A DNA stretch of 49,158 bases. Source: Candidatus Thorarchaeota archaeon (GTDB lineage Archaea > Asgardarchaeota > Thorarchaeia > Thorarchaeales > Thorarchaeaceae). The stretch lies in contig JAEOTX010000096.1 of NCBI GenBank assembly GCA_016839605.1, positions 1-49,158 on the forward strand. The letters are read 5' to 3'. This document shows, in pieces, positions 15,064 through 23,419 of the stretch. The notes beneath the pieces are model-generated. The model had not been told where the DNA came from, searched no databases, and was given only the letters and a program-made list of their open reading frames with translations. The translations under genes were made by a program, and so were the position numbers. How positions within the stretch are numbered: the stretch's first letter is position 1; every line of letters starts with the position of its first letter.

Positions 15064-16403
15064 TATGGAGCACCTCCTTTCGCAAGAGTAATACTTGCGC
15101 GCATAGCCGCCGCGCTCCCTGCTGCAACACTATCGGGGATATCTTTTGGAGACTCAGCACATCCGCATACATAGATGCCTGGAACCGTGGTGTCTACTGG
15201 CGTGATAGTTTCATTCTCAACGGTGAGAAATCCGTCACTATCAAGTGTTAAGCCCATATGATTGGACAGATTCTTCAGTGTCTTAGGAGGCAGGATTCCA
15301 GGACTGATTACAACAAGCTCATGTTCTTTCTCCAGGAATTTGCCACTCTCCGTGTCCTCTACACGCACAATGACATTCCTGTTCTTTAGATTCTCAGAAA
15401 CCTCACCAACACGACCCCGGATGAATTTGACTCCAAATCGCTCTTTCGCCATCTCCTTGAACTCTTCAAAGCCCTTACCAAATGCTCGAAGGTCTGCATA
15501 ATAGAGTGTAACATCCTTCACATGGTCGTGAGCCAACTCAAATGCCATAACAGCATTTTTGATTGAGTACATGCAACATATGCGAGAGCAGTTAGGAACG
15601 CCCTTCTCAACATCTCTGGCACCGACACACTGAATGAAGCCAAGTGACTTTGGAATCTTGCCATCACTTAGACGCAGGAGATGTCCACCAGTTGGTCCAG
15701 CAGCATTGATGATTCGTTCATATTCCAGTGCATGCATGACATTCTTGTACGTGCCATAGCCAAGTCGGGGATACTTGGTGACGTCATAGAGCTCATAGCC
15801 CGTAGCGACAACAATTGCCCCCACAGGAATCTCGACCTCCTCATCTTCTGCATCAAGCAGTATTGCATCTCTGTCGCAAGATTTCTCGCACATACCACAT
15901 TTGATACAATTCTCAGTGTCTATTGTGTAGACCAATGGGGTGCTCTGTGGAAAGCCGATGTATATGGCTTTACGAAATCCGAGATCTTGATCAAACTCGT
16001 TTGGCACCTCGATTGGGCAATGTGGGACGCAATCACCACATCCTGAGCACTTCTCTTCATCTACCTTTCGGGCCTTTCTTAACACCCTGACACGGAAGTC
16101 TCCTGCCTTACCAGTGACTCCGACTACCTCGGAGTATGTGAGCAGTTCGATATTGGGGTGCCTAGCAACTTCAGATAGACGTGGTGTCAATATGCACGCA
16201 CTGCAGTCGAGCGTTGGGAACGTCTTGTCTAGCATAGCCATTACCCCGCCTATGGAGGGAGACTTCTCGACAAGTACCACCTTGTAGTTCTGGTCAGCTA
16301 TGTCTAACGCAGCCTGCATGCCTGCGACTCCGCCTCCTATGACCATAGCAGTTTCAGAAGGCAATAGATGGTCGTATGTTACTTGGTCACCAGCGATTGT
16401 CAT
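15063..16403 (-). CDS. Short HdrA-type flavoprotein without the N-terminal domain
   Basis: 446 residues. It starts straight into the FAD motif VIGGGVAGMQAALDIA, then CSACILTPRLSEV, the ferredoxin motif CSGCGDCVPHCPIE, a second ferredoxin motif CIKCGMCEKSCDRD, and CSRICC near the conserved QCVGARD. It ends at CGCAESPKDIPDSVAAGSAA with no C-terminal ferredoxin pair. It is the insert-free counterpart of the 912-residue fusion. Beside a full HdrA (16924-18906), it suggests a heterodimer of unlike HdrA chains rather than the homodimer of methanogens. The start at 16403 overlaps the mvhD stop as ATGA. Confidence 0.9.
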   Translation of the reverse strand: MTIAGDQVTYDHLLPSETAMVIGGGVAGMQAALDIADQNYKVVLVEKSPSIGGVMAMLDKTFPTLDCSACILTPRLSEVARHPNIELLTYSEVVGVTGKAGDFRVRVLRKARKVDEEKCSGCGDCVPHCPIEVPNEFDQDLGFRKAIYIGFPQSTPLVYTIDTENCIKCGMCEKSCDRDAILLDAEDEEVEIPVGAIVVATGYELYDVTKYPRLGYGTYKNVMHALEYERIINAAGPTGGHLLRLSDGKIPKSLGFIQCVGARDVEKGVPNCSRICCMYSIKNAVMAFELAHDHVKDVTLYYADLRAFGKGFEEFKEMAKERFGVKFIRGRVGEVSENLKNRNVIVRVEDTESGKFLEKEHELVVISPGILPPKTLKNLSNHMGLTLDSDGFLTVENETITPVDTTVPGIYVCGCAESPKDIPDSVAAGSAAAMRASITLAKGGAP

Positions 16404-16924
16404 TTCTTGGCACCTCCTTTCTTGGCTGCCTTTTTGGGCGCAGCCTTCTTCTTAGATACTGCCTCTTTCTTTGGGGCAGCTTTCTTTGGTGTGGCTTTCT
16501 TTGGCTTTCCTCTTCCATTCAAAGGACTAGGTCCTAGTTTCTTAATAATCTGAGTCATTTCAGTGATTCCATCAGCCCACTGCTGACCCTCAGAGGCACT
16601 TGCCCACAACAGCCTAAGCCTATCAGGGTGAAGCCCCATCATATCCATCGCCGTAGACAATGCATCATAACGGACCTGAGTCCGATAGTTCCCCGTCGAG
16701 TAATGACAATCACCGATGTGGCAACCGGTAATCATCACACCATCAGCACCATTCTTGAATGCCTGAAGCACCATTGATGGATCAACTCGACCCGAGCACA
16801 TTAGACGGATGACTTTCGCATTTGTTGGATATTGGATACGTGAGATCCCTGCTAGATCTGCACCTCCATAGGAACACCAGTTGCACGTGAATGCGACGAT
16901 ATTAGGTTCGAACGATTTGCTCAT
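16400..16924 (-). CDS. mvhD: MvhD-like subunit with a lysine/alanine/proline-rich tail
   Basis: 174 residues. Residues 1-135 are a normal MvhD domain with the [2Fe-2S] cysteines in FTCNWCSYGGADLAG (Cys14, Cys17), LMCSGRV (Cys43) and TGCHIGDCHY (Cys68, Cys73). Residues 138-174 are a low-complexity basic tail of repeated PKKA and AAPKK units ending in KKGGAKK, resembling histone H1 or bacterial HU tails. The paralogue at 4223-4663 lacks it. The frame is intact and overlaps the next gene, so the tail is not a frameshift product. It might bind nucleic acid, acidic membrane surfaces or acidic partner proteins. No hydrogenase gene accompanies this copy. Confidence 0.92.
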   Translation of the reverse strand: MSKSFEPNIVAFTCNWCSYGGADLAGISRIQYPTNAKVIRLMCSGRVDPSMVLQAFKNGADGVMITGCHIGDCHYSTGNYRTQVRYDALSTAMDMMGLHPDRLRLLWASASEGQQWADGITEMTQIIKKLGPSPLNGRGKPKKATPKKAAPKKEAVSKKKAAPKKAAKKGGAKK

Positions 16925-18906
16925 TATGCAACACCTCCTCTAGCACGAGCCGCACTTTCCACTTGCGGCATGACTTGGTCCTTGCGATAGTGACGCATGT
17001 CTATAGCGTTTTGAGGACATCCACCAGCACAAGTTCCGCAGCCTTGGCAGAGCTCGAACATGACTTTTCGCTCCGGACCTTCACCAGTGATTGCTCCATA
17101 TGGACACATGTCATTGCACAGTCCACAGTCGATGCAGGCCTCAGTGTCAATGTCAGCAAAGATAGGCTCAACAAGAAACTCACCAGGAGCCATCAGAGCC
17201 TGTGCTCCAGCAGCTGCAGCCTTCCCATACGCAACAGCCTTTGGAATATCCATTGGGCCAAGCACAGCTCCAGCCAAGAACACACCATCTCTGAATGAGT
17301 CAACTGGCCGCAGTTTGGGGTGTGCTTCCATGAGGAATCCTGTTTCACCTTGAGATACATTGAGTTTGCGTGCTAGCTCTTCAATGTCAGATGGAGGTAG
17401 GATTGCAGATGCAAGCACCACCATGTCATAAGTCACCTCAAGGCGCTCTCCTGTGTAGAGGTCTTCTGCTAGCACCTTCAGGTTCTTTGTCTCTGGGTTC
17501 TGTTCGATCTCCGATGGCCTGCCCTTAATGACAGTGACGCCCATTTCTCTAGCTCTACGATAGAGACCCTCATACCCGAGACCATGAGTGCGAACATCCA
17601 TGGCGAAGATATGAACGTCTGCGTCAGGGTATTTTTCCATGATTTGGGTTGCCTGTTTGAAAGAGTTCTCACAGCCATAATAGCAGCAGTAGTCCTGGTC
17701 CATCCTGCGGTCTCGAGAGCCTACGCATTGTACGAAGGCAAAGCGTTTAGGCGTCTCACCGTCGGAGGGCCTCTTCACCTTTCCATGCGTCGGTCCAGCT
17801 GCGTTTGTGAGTCGTTCAAGCTGAACATTGGTAATGACATTTTGAAAGACGCCATAGCCAAATTCCCTGGTCTCTGAGGGGTCATAAATGTCGAATCCGG
17901 TTGCTACTACAATGGTGCCGACATTGATCTCGGTGATCTTGTCTTGCATGTCATAATCAATAGCTCCAGTTGGACAATGCTTCTGACACACTCCACATTT
18001 GCCCTCGGTTATCATTCTGCATTTCTCGGGGTCTATGGTATATGTAGAAGGCACTGCCTGTGGGAATGGCCTATAGACAGCTTTCCTCTTAGCTAAGCCA
18101 AACTCGTACTCGTTGTCGACCTTTGATGGACACTTCGTCTCACACACGCCGCATCCGGTGCATTTCTCAACGTCGATGTATCGTGTCTTCTCCCTAACTC
18201 GGATTGTGAAATTCCCAACGTATCCATCTACACTCTCAACCTCACTGTAAGCCAGCAAGTGTATCTTTGGGTGACGGCCTACCTCGGACATGATAGGTCC
18301 TAGAATGCAGATACTACAATCATTCTGTGGGAACACCTTGTCAAGCAAGGCCATTTGCCCACCGATAGTAGGTCGCTTCTCAATCAGATAGGTTTCAAAC
18401 CCAGCCTTTGCTAAGTCTAATGCAGCCGAGATCCCGGCTACACCTCCCCCAATGACCGCAGTCTTCTGTATCACAGGGACTGTCTGGCGCATGAGTGGTT
18501 CGAGATTCTTGACCCTCTCCACCGACATTGCCACGAGTTCCTTCGCCTTTGTTGTGGCTTTCTCATTTTGGCCCATGTGGCACCAAGAAACATGTTCTCG
18601 CAGGTTGACCTGATCGTAGAGATACGGGTTCAGACCAGCATCCTCTACACAGGCTCTGAACACAGGCTCATGGGTCCTAGGGGTACAAGATGCAACAACG
18701 ACCCTGTTGAGATTGTGCTCCTTGATGGCCTCCTTGATGTTCTCCTGGCCATCGTCTGAACAAGCGAAGAGCAAGTCAGTCGAGTGCACTACTCCAGGTA
18801 GCTTCGCTGCGAACTTCGCAACTGCAGGACAGTCCACTGTTCCATTGATATTCAATCCACAATGGCAAGTAAATACACCAACTCTAGCTGTATCATCGCT
18901 CATCAC
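16924..18906 (-). CDS. hdrA: Full-length HdrA
   Basis: 660 residues of standard HdrA layout. N-terminal domain with FTCHCGLNI (Cys14, Cys16), SCTPRTHEP and HVSWCHM; FAD motif VIGGGVAGISAALDLA; CSICILGPIMSEV; mid ferredoxins CTGCGVCETKCPSK and CGVCQKHCPTG. The conserved QCVGSRDRR is followed by DYCCYYGCENSF. C-terminal ferredoxins are CIDCGLCNDMCPYG and CQGCGTCAGGCPQN. It sits between hdrB and mvhD with TAATG/ATGA overlaps. It should form the bifurcating core of the upstream module with the 446-residue short HdrA. Confidence 0.94.
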   Translation of the reverse strand: MMSDDTARVGVFTCHCGLNINGTVDCPAVAKFAAKLPGVVHSTDLLFACSDDGQENIKEAIKEHNLNRVVVASCTPRTHEPVFRACVEDAGLNPYLYDQVNLREHVSWCHMGQNEKATTKAKELVAMSVERVKNLEPLMRQTVPVIQKTAVIGGGVAGISAALDLAKAGFETYLIEKRPTIGGQMALLDKVFPQNDCSICILGPIMSEVGRHPKIHLLAYSEVESVDGYVGNFTIRVREKTRYIDVEKCTGCGVCETKCPSKVDNEYEFGLAKRKAVYRPFPQAVPSTYTIDPEKCRMITEGKCGVCQKHCPTGAIDYDMQDKITEINVGTIVVATGFDIYDPSETREFGYGVFQNVITNVQLERLTNAAGPTHGKVKRPSDGETPKRFAFVQCVGSRDRRMDQDYCCYYGCENSFKQATQIMEKYPDADVHIFAMDVRTHGLGYEGLYRRAREMGVTVIKGRPSEIEQNPETKNLKVLAEDLYTGERLEVTYDMVVLASAILPPSDIEELARKLNVSQGETGFLMEAHPKLRPVDSFRDGVFLAGAVLGPMDIPKAVAYGKAAAAGAQALMAPGEFLVEPIFADIDTEACIDCGLCNDMCPYGAITGEGPERKVMFELCQGCGTCAGGCPQNAIDMRHYRKDQVMPQVESAARARGGVA

Positions 18907-19814
18907 TTGCCACCTCCTTCAACTGGCGCACCAGCCTTGAGCTTAGCAGCAAATGAGGCAGTGCTGGCGGTGTGTTGTTGAAGGCCAATCTCCTTCGGAC
19001 TGAAACCAAAAGCAAGGGCAAGCAATTGAGGATAATGAAGAACAGGAATGTCGAGGTCCTCGATGCCGAACTTGTTTTTGATAATCCTCTGTCCCATGTC
19101 ATGTTGAATGTGACACAAAGAGCATACTGTGACAAGAGCATCAACATCAGCCTCCTTGGCATCAATCAGACGATCCCTCAAGACCTCATCAGCAAGATCG
19201 TCTTCGGTTCCTCTCAGAAGGCCTCCACAACATCTGTGTCTTCCAGTGTACTGCTTACTTGTAGCACCTAGGCCTTCAAGGATCTCATCGGCGAATGTAG
19301 GTCTCTCAGAGTATTCGATATTAAGAATCTCGTGTGGTTTGAGCATATGACAGCCGTATCTCAATCCAAGGTCAATGCCTTCGAAATCTTTTACAATCTT
19401 ACTCTGAATCACGTCTAATCCAATCTGGTTGTAAAGAAAGTCAACTAGATGAAACGCTTCTACGGTTCCCTCATATCTCAGACCAGCTGTTCTAAGGATG
19501 TTGTTAATTTGGTCATGCACTCCAGGATACTTCTCGATGGTATGATTCACTCTTTTGTAAGAATGAAAGCACCCACTGCATGGAGTCAACATGTCGAGTC
19601 CCATCTCTTCCGCCTTTGCAAGATTTCTGGCAGCCATTGCACGACTCGTTGCTATGTCAAGAGACTGCATCCAGAAGGGGGCGCAACATGTCTCATTCGG
19701 AACGTCAACTATCTCAACATCAAGGTGTTCCAGGACTTTGCGCGTGGCAGCTTCATATCCAAGTAATGAGCGTCTTGAAGGAACAAGACAACCCCAAGCG
19801 ATTGCCATCTTCAT
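18903..19814 (-). CDS. hdrB: Heterodisulfide reductase subunit B (HdrB-like), second copy
   Basis: 303 residues with two CCG-type domains. The second is canonical (YGCH, HRCCGGLLRG, TVCSLCHIQ). The first reads ETCCAPFW with PCSGCFHS, so the glycine after the paired cysteines is alanine; the cysteine ligands themselves are present. It differs clearly from the HdrB at 9161-10075, which argues for a different acceptor or partner rather than a recent duplication. It starts as TAATG on the hdrC stop. Confidence 0.92.
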   Translation of the reverse strand: MKMAIAWGCLVPSRRSLLGYEAATRKVLEHLDVEIVDVPNETCCAPFWMQSLDIATSRAMAARNLAKAEEMGLDMLTPCSGCFHSYKRVNHTIEKYPGVHDQINNILRTAGLRYEGTVEAFHLVDFLYNQIGLDVIQSKIVKDFEGIDLGLRYGCHMLKPHEILNIEYSERPTFADEILEGLGATSKQYTGRHRCCGGLLRGTEDDLADEVLRDRLIDAKEADVDALVTVCSLCHIQHDMGQRIIKNKFGIEDLDIPVLHYPQLLALAFGFSPKEIGLQQHTASTASFAAKLKAGAPVEGGGK

Positions 19815-20377
19815 TATGTCCTATCCCTCCCTTTGTAGAGCGCTAGTATTTTATCAAAGCCAGAGGCTTGTATGATCTTAGCAATCTCATCCATCGCAGG
19901 CTCCTGCAATGGTGGGAGATCCAGCTTGTCGCGCATCTTATTCACAGCAAAGGTCATGGGAACGACTCGGCCGTGTTCAACAACGGTCTTTGCCATCTCC
20001 AAATAGCCCTCTGCGGCGTGTCCTTCTTTTACTGCCATGTTTCGTAGTATTGTCACAATGTCGGTGAAGTTGACCTCTTGGACGCACCGTTCTTCACAAG
20101 TGAAGCATGCAGCACACATCCAGATGTCTTCACTTGAGAGGACTAAATCCTTGAGCCCAAGCAAAACATTCCCAAGCACTTTTCTGGGTCTGTAATCAGT
20201 CACTGCTCCGACTGGACAACCTCCACTGCAGGCTCCACATTTCAAGCAACGTAAGAGCCCCTCTCCCCCAACTTGATTTGCAACCTCATACTTGAATGCC
20301 CGATCTACATCTTCATCTCGTATGGGAGCATCATCTCGTTGGGTCCTGATTTCGTCAGTCTGTCCCATGTTCGTCAC
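19814..20377 (-). CDS. hdrC: Heterodisulfide reductase subunit C (HdrC-like), second copy
   Basis: 187 residues with [4Fe-4S] motifs CLKCGACSGGCPVG and CAACFTCEERCVQE. It is the first gene of the upstream Hdr module. The start is ATG 20377, with ATG at 20368 also possible. It would pass electrons between the HdrA pair and the HdrB encoded next. Confidence 0.92.
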   Translation of the reverse strand: MTNMGQTDEIRTQRDDAPIRDEDVDRAFKYEVANQVGGEGLLRCLKCGACSGGCPVGAVTDYRPRKVLGNVLLGLKDLVLSSEDIWMCAACFTCEERCVQEVNFTDIVTILRNMAVKEGHAAEGYLEMAKTVVEHGRVVPMTFAVNKMRDKLDLPPLQEPAMDEIAKIIQASGFDKILALYKGRDRT

Positions 20378-20788
20378 CCAGTACCCCTGTTCCAGATCCC
20401 TGATGAGCTGCTGATGGTGTCGGGGTTCAATCCAGTGTTTGCCTCGATGACGCGGGACAAGTAAGATACATTGCCACGCTTTCGATGTCCTTCGTTGTAT
20501 CAGGTTTCATGTCCGAATTCGTACAAATGGATATGTGTAAGTCATTCTATTATATCTCTGACGATTTTGGATTGAGGAGTTAAGAAGAATAAAGCTTGTG
20601 TTTTCAAACATCTGATGTACTTATTTGTCTGATAAGCAACATTCTACACATATATGGTGTCTTCACGGTTTGAGAGAGTCTTGAATGGAAATTAAACTCA
20701 TTTCGTCTCAGTCTGCATGGAAAACGATACCTGCCAGAAGATAATGATTGGAATAGTGCACATTTCAGTCAGCAAGTCATGTCATAAG

Positions 20789-20817
20789 CATAACATAATT
20801 GCTGGAATATTGTTATG
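20789..20817. repeat. Inverted repeat, candidate operator
   Basis: CATAACA (20789-20795) and TGTTATG (20811-20817) are perfect 7-bp inverted arms with a 15-base spacer. The centre is about 70 bases upstream of the methyltransferase TATA box. The dyad has the size of a site for a dimeric helix-turn-helix regulator. Confidence 0.45.
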
Positions 20818-20867
20818 ATTTCGTGCATGGCATGAATCATATCGAAAACTGGCTGGCCATCCTCAAA

Positions 20868-20876
20868 GTGATATAA
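20868..20876 (+). promoter_or_regulatory. TATA box of the first methyltransferase gene
   Basis: GTGATATAAG ends about 14 bases before the ATG at 20891. Archaeal initiation about 25 bases downstream of the TATA centre would fall at or next to the start codon, so the transcript may be leaderless. No Shine-Dalgarno is seen. Confidence 0.5.
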
Positions 20877-20890
20877 GTGGGATTGAATAA

Positions 20891-21925
20891 ATGAGTCTTG
20901 TGACTAATTTGGCGGTATCGGAACCTCTGGAGTTAATTGAGCAAGCACTTCGTTGTGAAGATTCTGATCGAACTCCTGTTGTGCCCCTCGTTGGACTCCA
21001 CTCCTCAGTCTACTCTGACATGGATGTGCTAGATCTAGTCCAGGACGCAGATGCACAATCAAAATCACAGCTGATGGCTTTGCGGAAGTTTGGCTATGAT
21101 GGTGTATTTACGTGCATGGACTTGACGATGGAGGCTGAAGCACTTGGAGCTGCAGTTGATTTTCCAGAGAATGCATTTCCATACGTACGGCAGCATCCAA
21201 TTGATGAACCACTTGATATCCTAGAATTAGAGATGCCACCTGTGGTTGATACTCGGATGAACATCTTTGTTGATACTGCCGAGAAACTCGTGAAAGAGGT
21301 TGGAGAAACCCATCTTGTGAGTAGCTACATGATAGGACCTTTCACACTAGCAGGGCATCTTCTTGGAGTTGAGGAGATGCTTGAGTTGTCGATGGAGGAA
21401 CAAGACCAGACAAAATCAATCGTCGGACATTGTCAAGAACTGTTGGTCCCATTAGTCGAGAAATTCGCTGAAGTTGGAACTCACAATATCGTCATTCTCG
21501 AGCCAACGGCCAGTTCCAGCATTATATCTCCACGATTCTTTCAGAAATACTCACAGCCATACCTCGCGAAACTAGTCGATGGTATTCAGAGAAGGGGTGC
21601 AAAGGCAACAGTGCATATCTGTGGAAATACACTCCCCATTATTTCTGCAATGTGTGATACGGGAGCTGATGCCTTGAGTCTTGACTCAGTGGTAGACTTG
21701 TCTGAAGCAAAAGTGAGATCAAAGGGAAGGTCTGGCATCATGGGGAATGTGGATACATCACTCATGCTCACAGGCACTCCAAAGGAAATTCACGATGCAG
21801 CACGAGATTGCCTAGATAAGGCGGCTAAAGGAGGCGGGTATATTCTGAGTACCGGCTGTGACCTTCCGCTAGAAACTCCCCCTGTGAATCTTCAGGCACT
21901 TGTTGATGTTGTTGGAGAGGTCTGA
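20891..21925 (+). CDS. MtaA/MtbA-like corrinoid-dependent methyltransferase (UroD superfamily)
   Basis: 344 residues of the uroporphyrinogen-decarboxylase-fold methyltransferases. The zinc-site pattern of methylcobamide:thiol methyltransferases is present: VHICGNT (His242, Cys244) and a later cysteine in STGCDLP (Cys323). MtaA/MtbA enzymes move a methyl group from a corrinoid protein to a thiol such as coenzyme M. The acceptor here is unknown, since no methyl-CoM reductase is seen. A UroD role in haem synthesis is less likely, because the zinc motif and the corrinoid protein downstream point to methyl transfer. It leads a plus-strand run with the arginine genes. Confidence 0.85.
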   Translation: MSLVTNLAVSEPLELIEQALRCEDSDRTPVVPLVGLHSSVYSDMDVLDLVQDADAQSKSQLMALRKFGYDGVFTCMDLTMEAEALGAAVDFPENAFPYVRQHPIDEPLDILELEMPPVVDTRMNIFVDTAEKLVKEVGETHLVSSYMIGPFTLAGHLLGVEEMLELSMEEQDQTKSIVGHCQELLVPLVEKFAEVGTHNIVILEPTASSSIISPRFFQKYSQPYLAKLVDGIQRRGAKATVHICGNTLPIISAMCDTGADALSLDSVVDLSEAKVRSKGRSGIMGNVDTSLMLTGTPKEIHDAARDCLDKAAKGGGYILSTGCDLPLETPPVNLQALVDVVGEV

Positions 21926-22055
21926 AAGGGCTCTAGCTTCCTGAAACTAGTTACGAGCTGAAACTGCTTATTCTGGCCTTCAAAGAGCATAGAAGATATT
22001 AGTCTGTTACTTCTTGAAAATGCCAAAGGCACCAGTTTCGGGGTGTGTGTAGAGA

Positions 22056-23405
22056 ATGGATGCACGACATATTGAGATTTTGAAGAGTCTTGGAGTTGAT
22101 ATCAACGAAAAGAACGCAAAAAATAGTCAACATTGGATTGAACGGACAAAATCTCACGCGCTGGCTACTCAAAATAGGGAGGTCTACGGATTCATTGATC
22201 ATACAAGAGGCGAAGGAATCCGAATGTATGACATTGACGGAAATGAATACTTAGACTTAGCTTCAGGAGTCGCTGTCAGAGCGATGGGACTTAGATACAA
22301 GCCATTTATCGAATTTGAGTCAAGTATTGTTGATGTAGTTCATGAGATTATGTCAAACAACTGGGACTCAATACCTCAGACCGCGTTCGCAGAGAAACTC
22401 ATATCGATTACTCCGGGGACTCATGAGAAGCAGGCATCTATGACCACTTCAGGAGCGCGAGCTGTTGAAAACTGCATGAAGTCTGCAATGGATAGATCAG
22501 GTCACCAGAGATTCATAGGCTTTCGGCCTTCGTTTCATGGTCGCACTGGCTATGCCTTGGCGCTGACTGCTTCAAATAAGAAGCACAAGGCAGGATTTCC
22601 TCAAGGTGTAGATGTGACGCGCGTGTTCTATCCCTATTGTTATCGTTGCCCATATGGTCAGAATGCAGAGGACTGTAATGTCGAGTGTGCTGAGGCACTA
22701 CGAGGAGCGATAGAGGTTGAGGGTGATGACATAGCAGCTACAGTCATGGAGTCGGTCTGCTGCGAAGGAGGTTTCCTTATTCCTCCAAAGAAGGCAGTCA
22801 AGGCAATCTATGATATAACCAAGGAATATGGAGGACACTTCATTGCAGATGAAGTTCAGGCAGGTATGGGTAGGACAGGAAAATGGTGGGCAATAGAGCA
22901 CTTTGATGTAGTCCCAGATTATATTGCAATGGGGAAAGCGATAGGTGTTGGATATCCACTCGGTGCGAGTGTGGGTCCAAGCCCCATGTTCTCAGCATAC
23001 TCCCGACACTCAGAAACCTTTGGTGCTGAACCAAAGATGGCTTTGCAATGTTTATGGCTTCTCAAGCATCTTGAGGACGAGAATATCCTAAGCAAAAATG
23101 CCGAGAAAGGGGCGTACATGACAAAACGTCTCACAGAACTCAAGGATAAACATGAAGTGATTGGCGATGTCCGTGGACTTGGCTTGATGACAGGCATTGA
23201 GTTTGTGAAAGACAAGAAGTCAAAGGAAAGAGATCAGAAAACCCGGAATGACATTGTTAAGAATGCAGTGCATAAGTATAAGCTCTGGGTTCTCGCAGCT
23301 GGTCACAATGTGATACGGTGGCTTCCAAGCTACATCATCACAAAGGAAGATATTGACGAATGCCTTGATAGGTTTGAGAAGGCGATCATTGACTCCAGCA
23401 AGTAG
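22056..23405 (+). CDS. Class III PLP aminotransferase (4-aminobutyrate/ornithine type)
   Basis: 449 residues, normal for the family. The PLP-binding lysine is Lys294 in YIAMGKAIGVGYPLGA and the cofactor aspartate is Asp265 in HFIADEVQAG. GARAVENCMK and FHGRTGYALALT are the usual phosphate-side motifs. The cysteine-rich YPYCYRCPYG stretch (192-201) is typical of archaeal GABA aminotransferase-like proteins. With arginine deiminase and ornithine carbamoyltransferase genes following, ornithine delta-transamination to glutamate semialdehyde is a plausible role; GABA or lysine could also be substrates. Confidence 0.85.
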   Translation: MDARHIEILKSLGVDINEKNAKNSQHWIERTKSHALATQNREVYGFIDHTRGEGIRMYDIDGNEYLDLASGVAVRAMGLRYKPFIEFESSIVDVVHEIMSNNWDSIPQTAFAEKLISITPGTHEKQASMTTSGARAVENCMKSAMDRSGHQRFIGFRPSFHGRTGYALALTASNKKHKAGFPQGVDVTRVFYPYCYRCPYGQNAEDCNVECAEALRGAIEVEGDDIAATVMESVCCEGGFLIPPKKAVKAIYDITKEYGGHFIADEVQAGMGRTGKWWAIEHFDVVPDYIAMGKAIGVGYPLGASVGPSPMFSAYSRHSETFGAEPKMALQCLWLLKHLEDENILSKNAEKGAYMTKRLTELKDKHEVIGDVRGLGLMTGIEFVKDKKSKERDQKTRNDIVKNAVHKYKLWVLAAGHNVIRWLPSYIITKEDIDECLDRFEKAIIDSSK

Positions 23406-23419
23406 AGTGGTGATAATAG

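Larger units (their letters stand above)
20378..20890. other. Divergent intergenic region between hdrC and a methyltransferase gene
   Basis: 513 bases without a supported gene. It separates the leftward Hdr operon from the rightward methyl-transfer island. It contains a possible minus-strand TATA box at 20549-20558 (AGATATAATAG on that strand), a plus-strand TATA box at 20868-20876 and an inverted repeat at 20789-20817. The size suggests regulated divergent expression. Confidence 0.6.

Noticed and set aside
20891-21925. Uroporphyrinogen decarboxylase of haem synthesis
   Set aside because: The HxC...C zinc pattern and corrinoid-protein neighbourhood fit MtaA/MtbA-type methyltransferases better.
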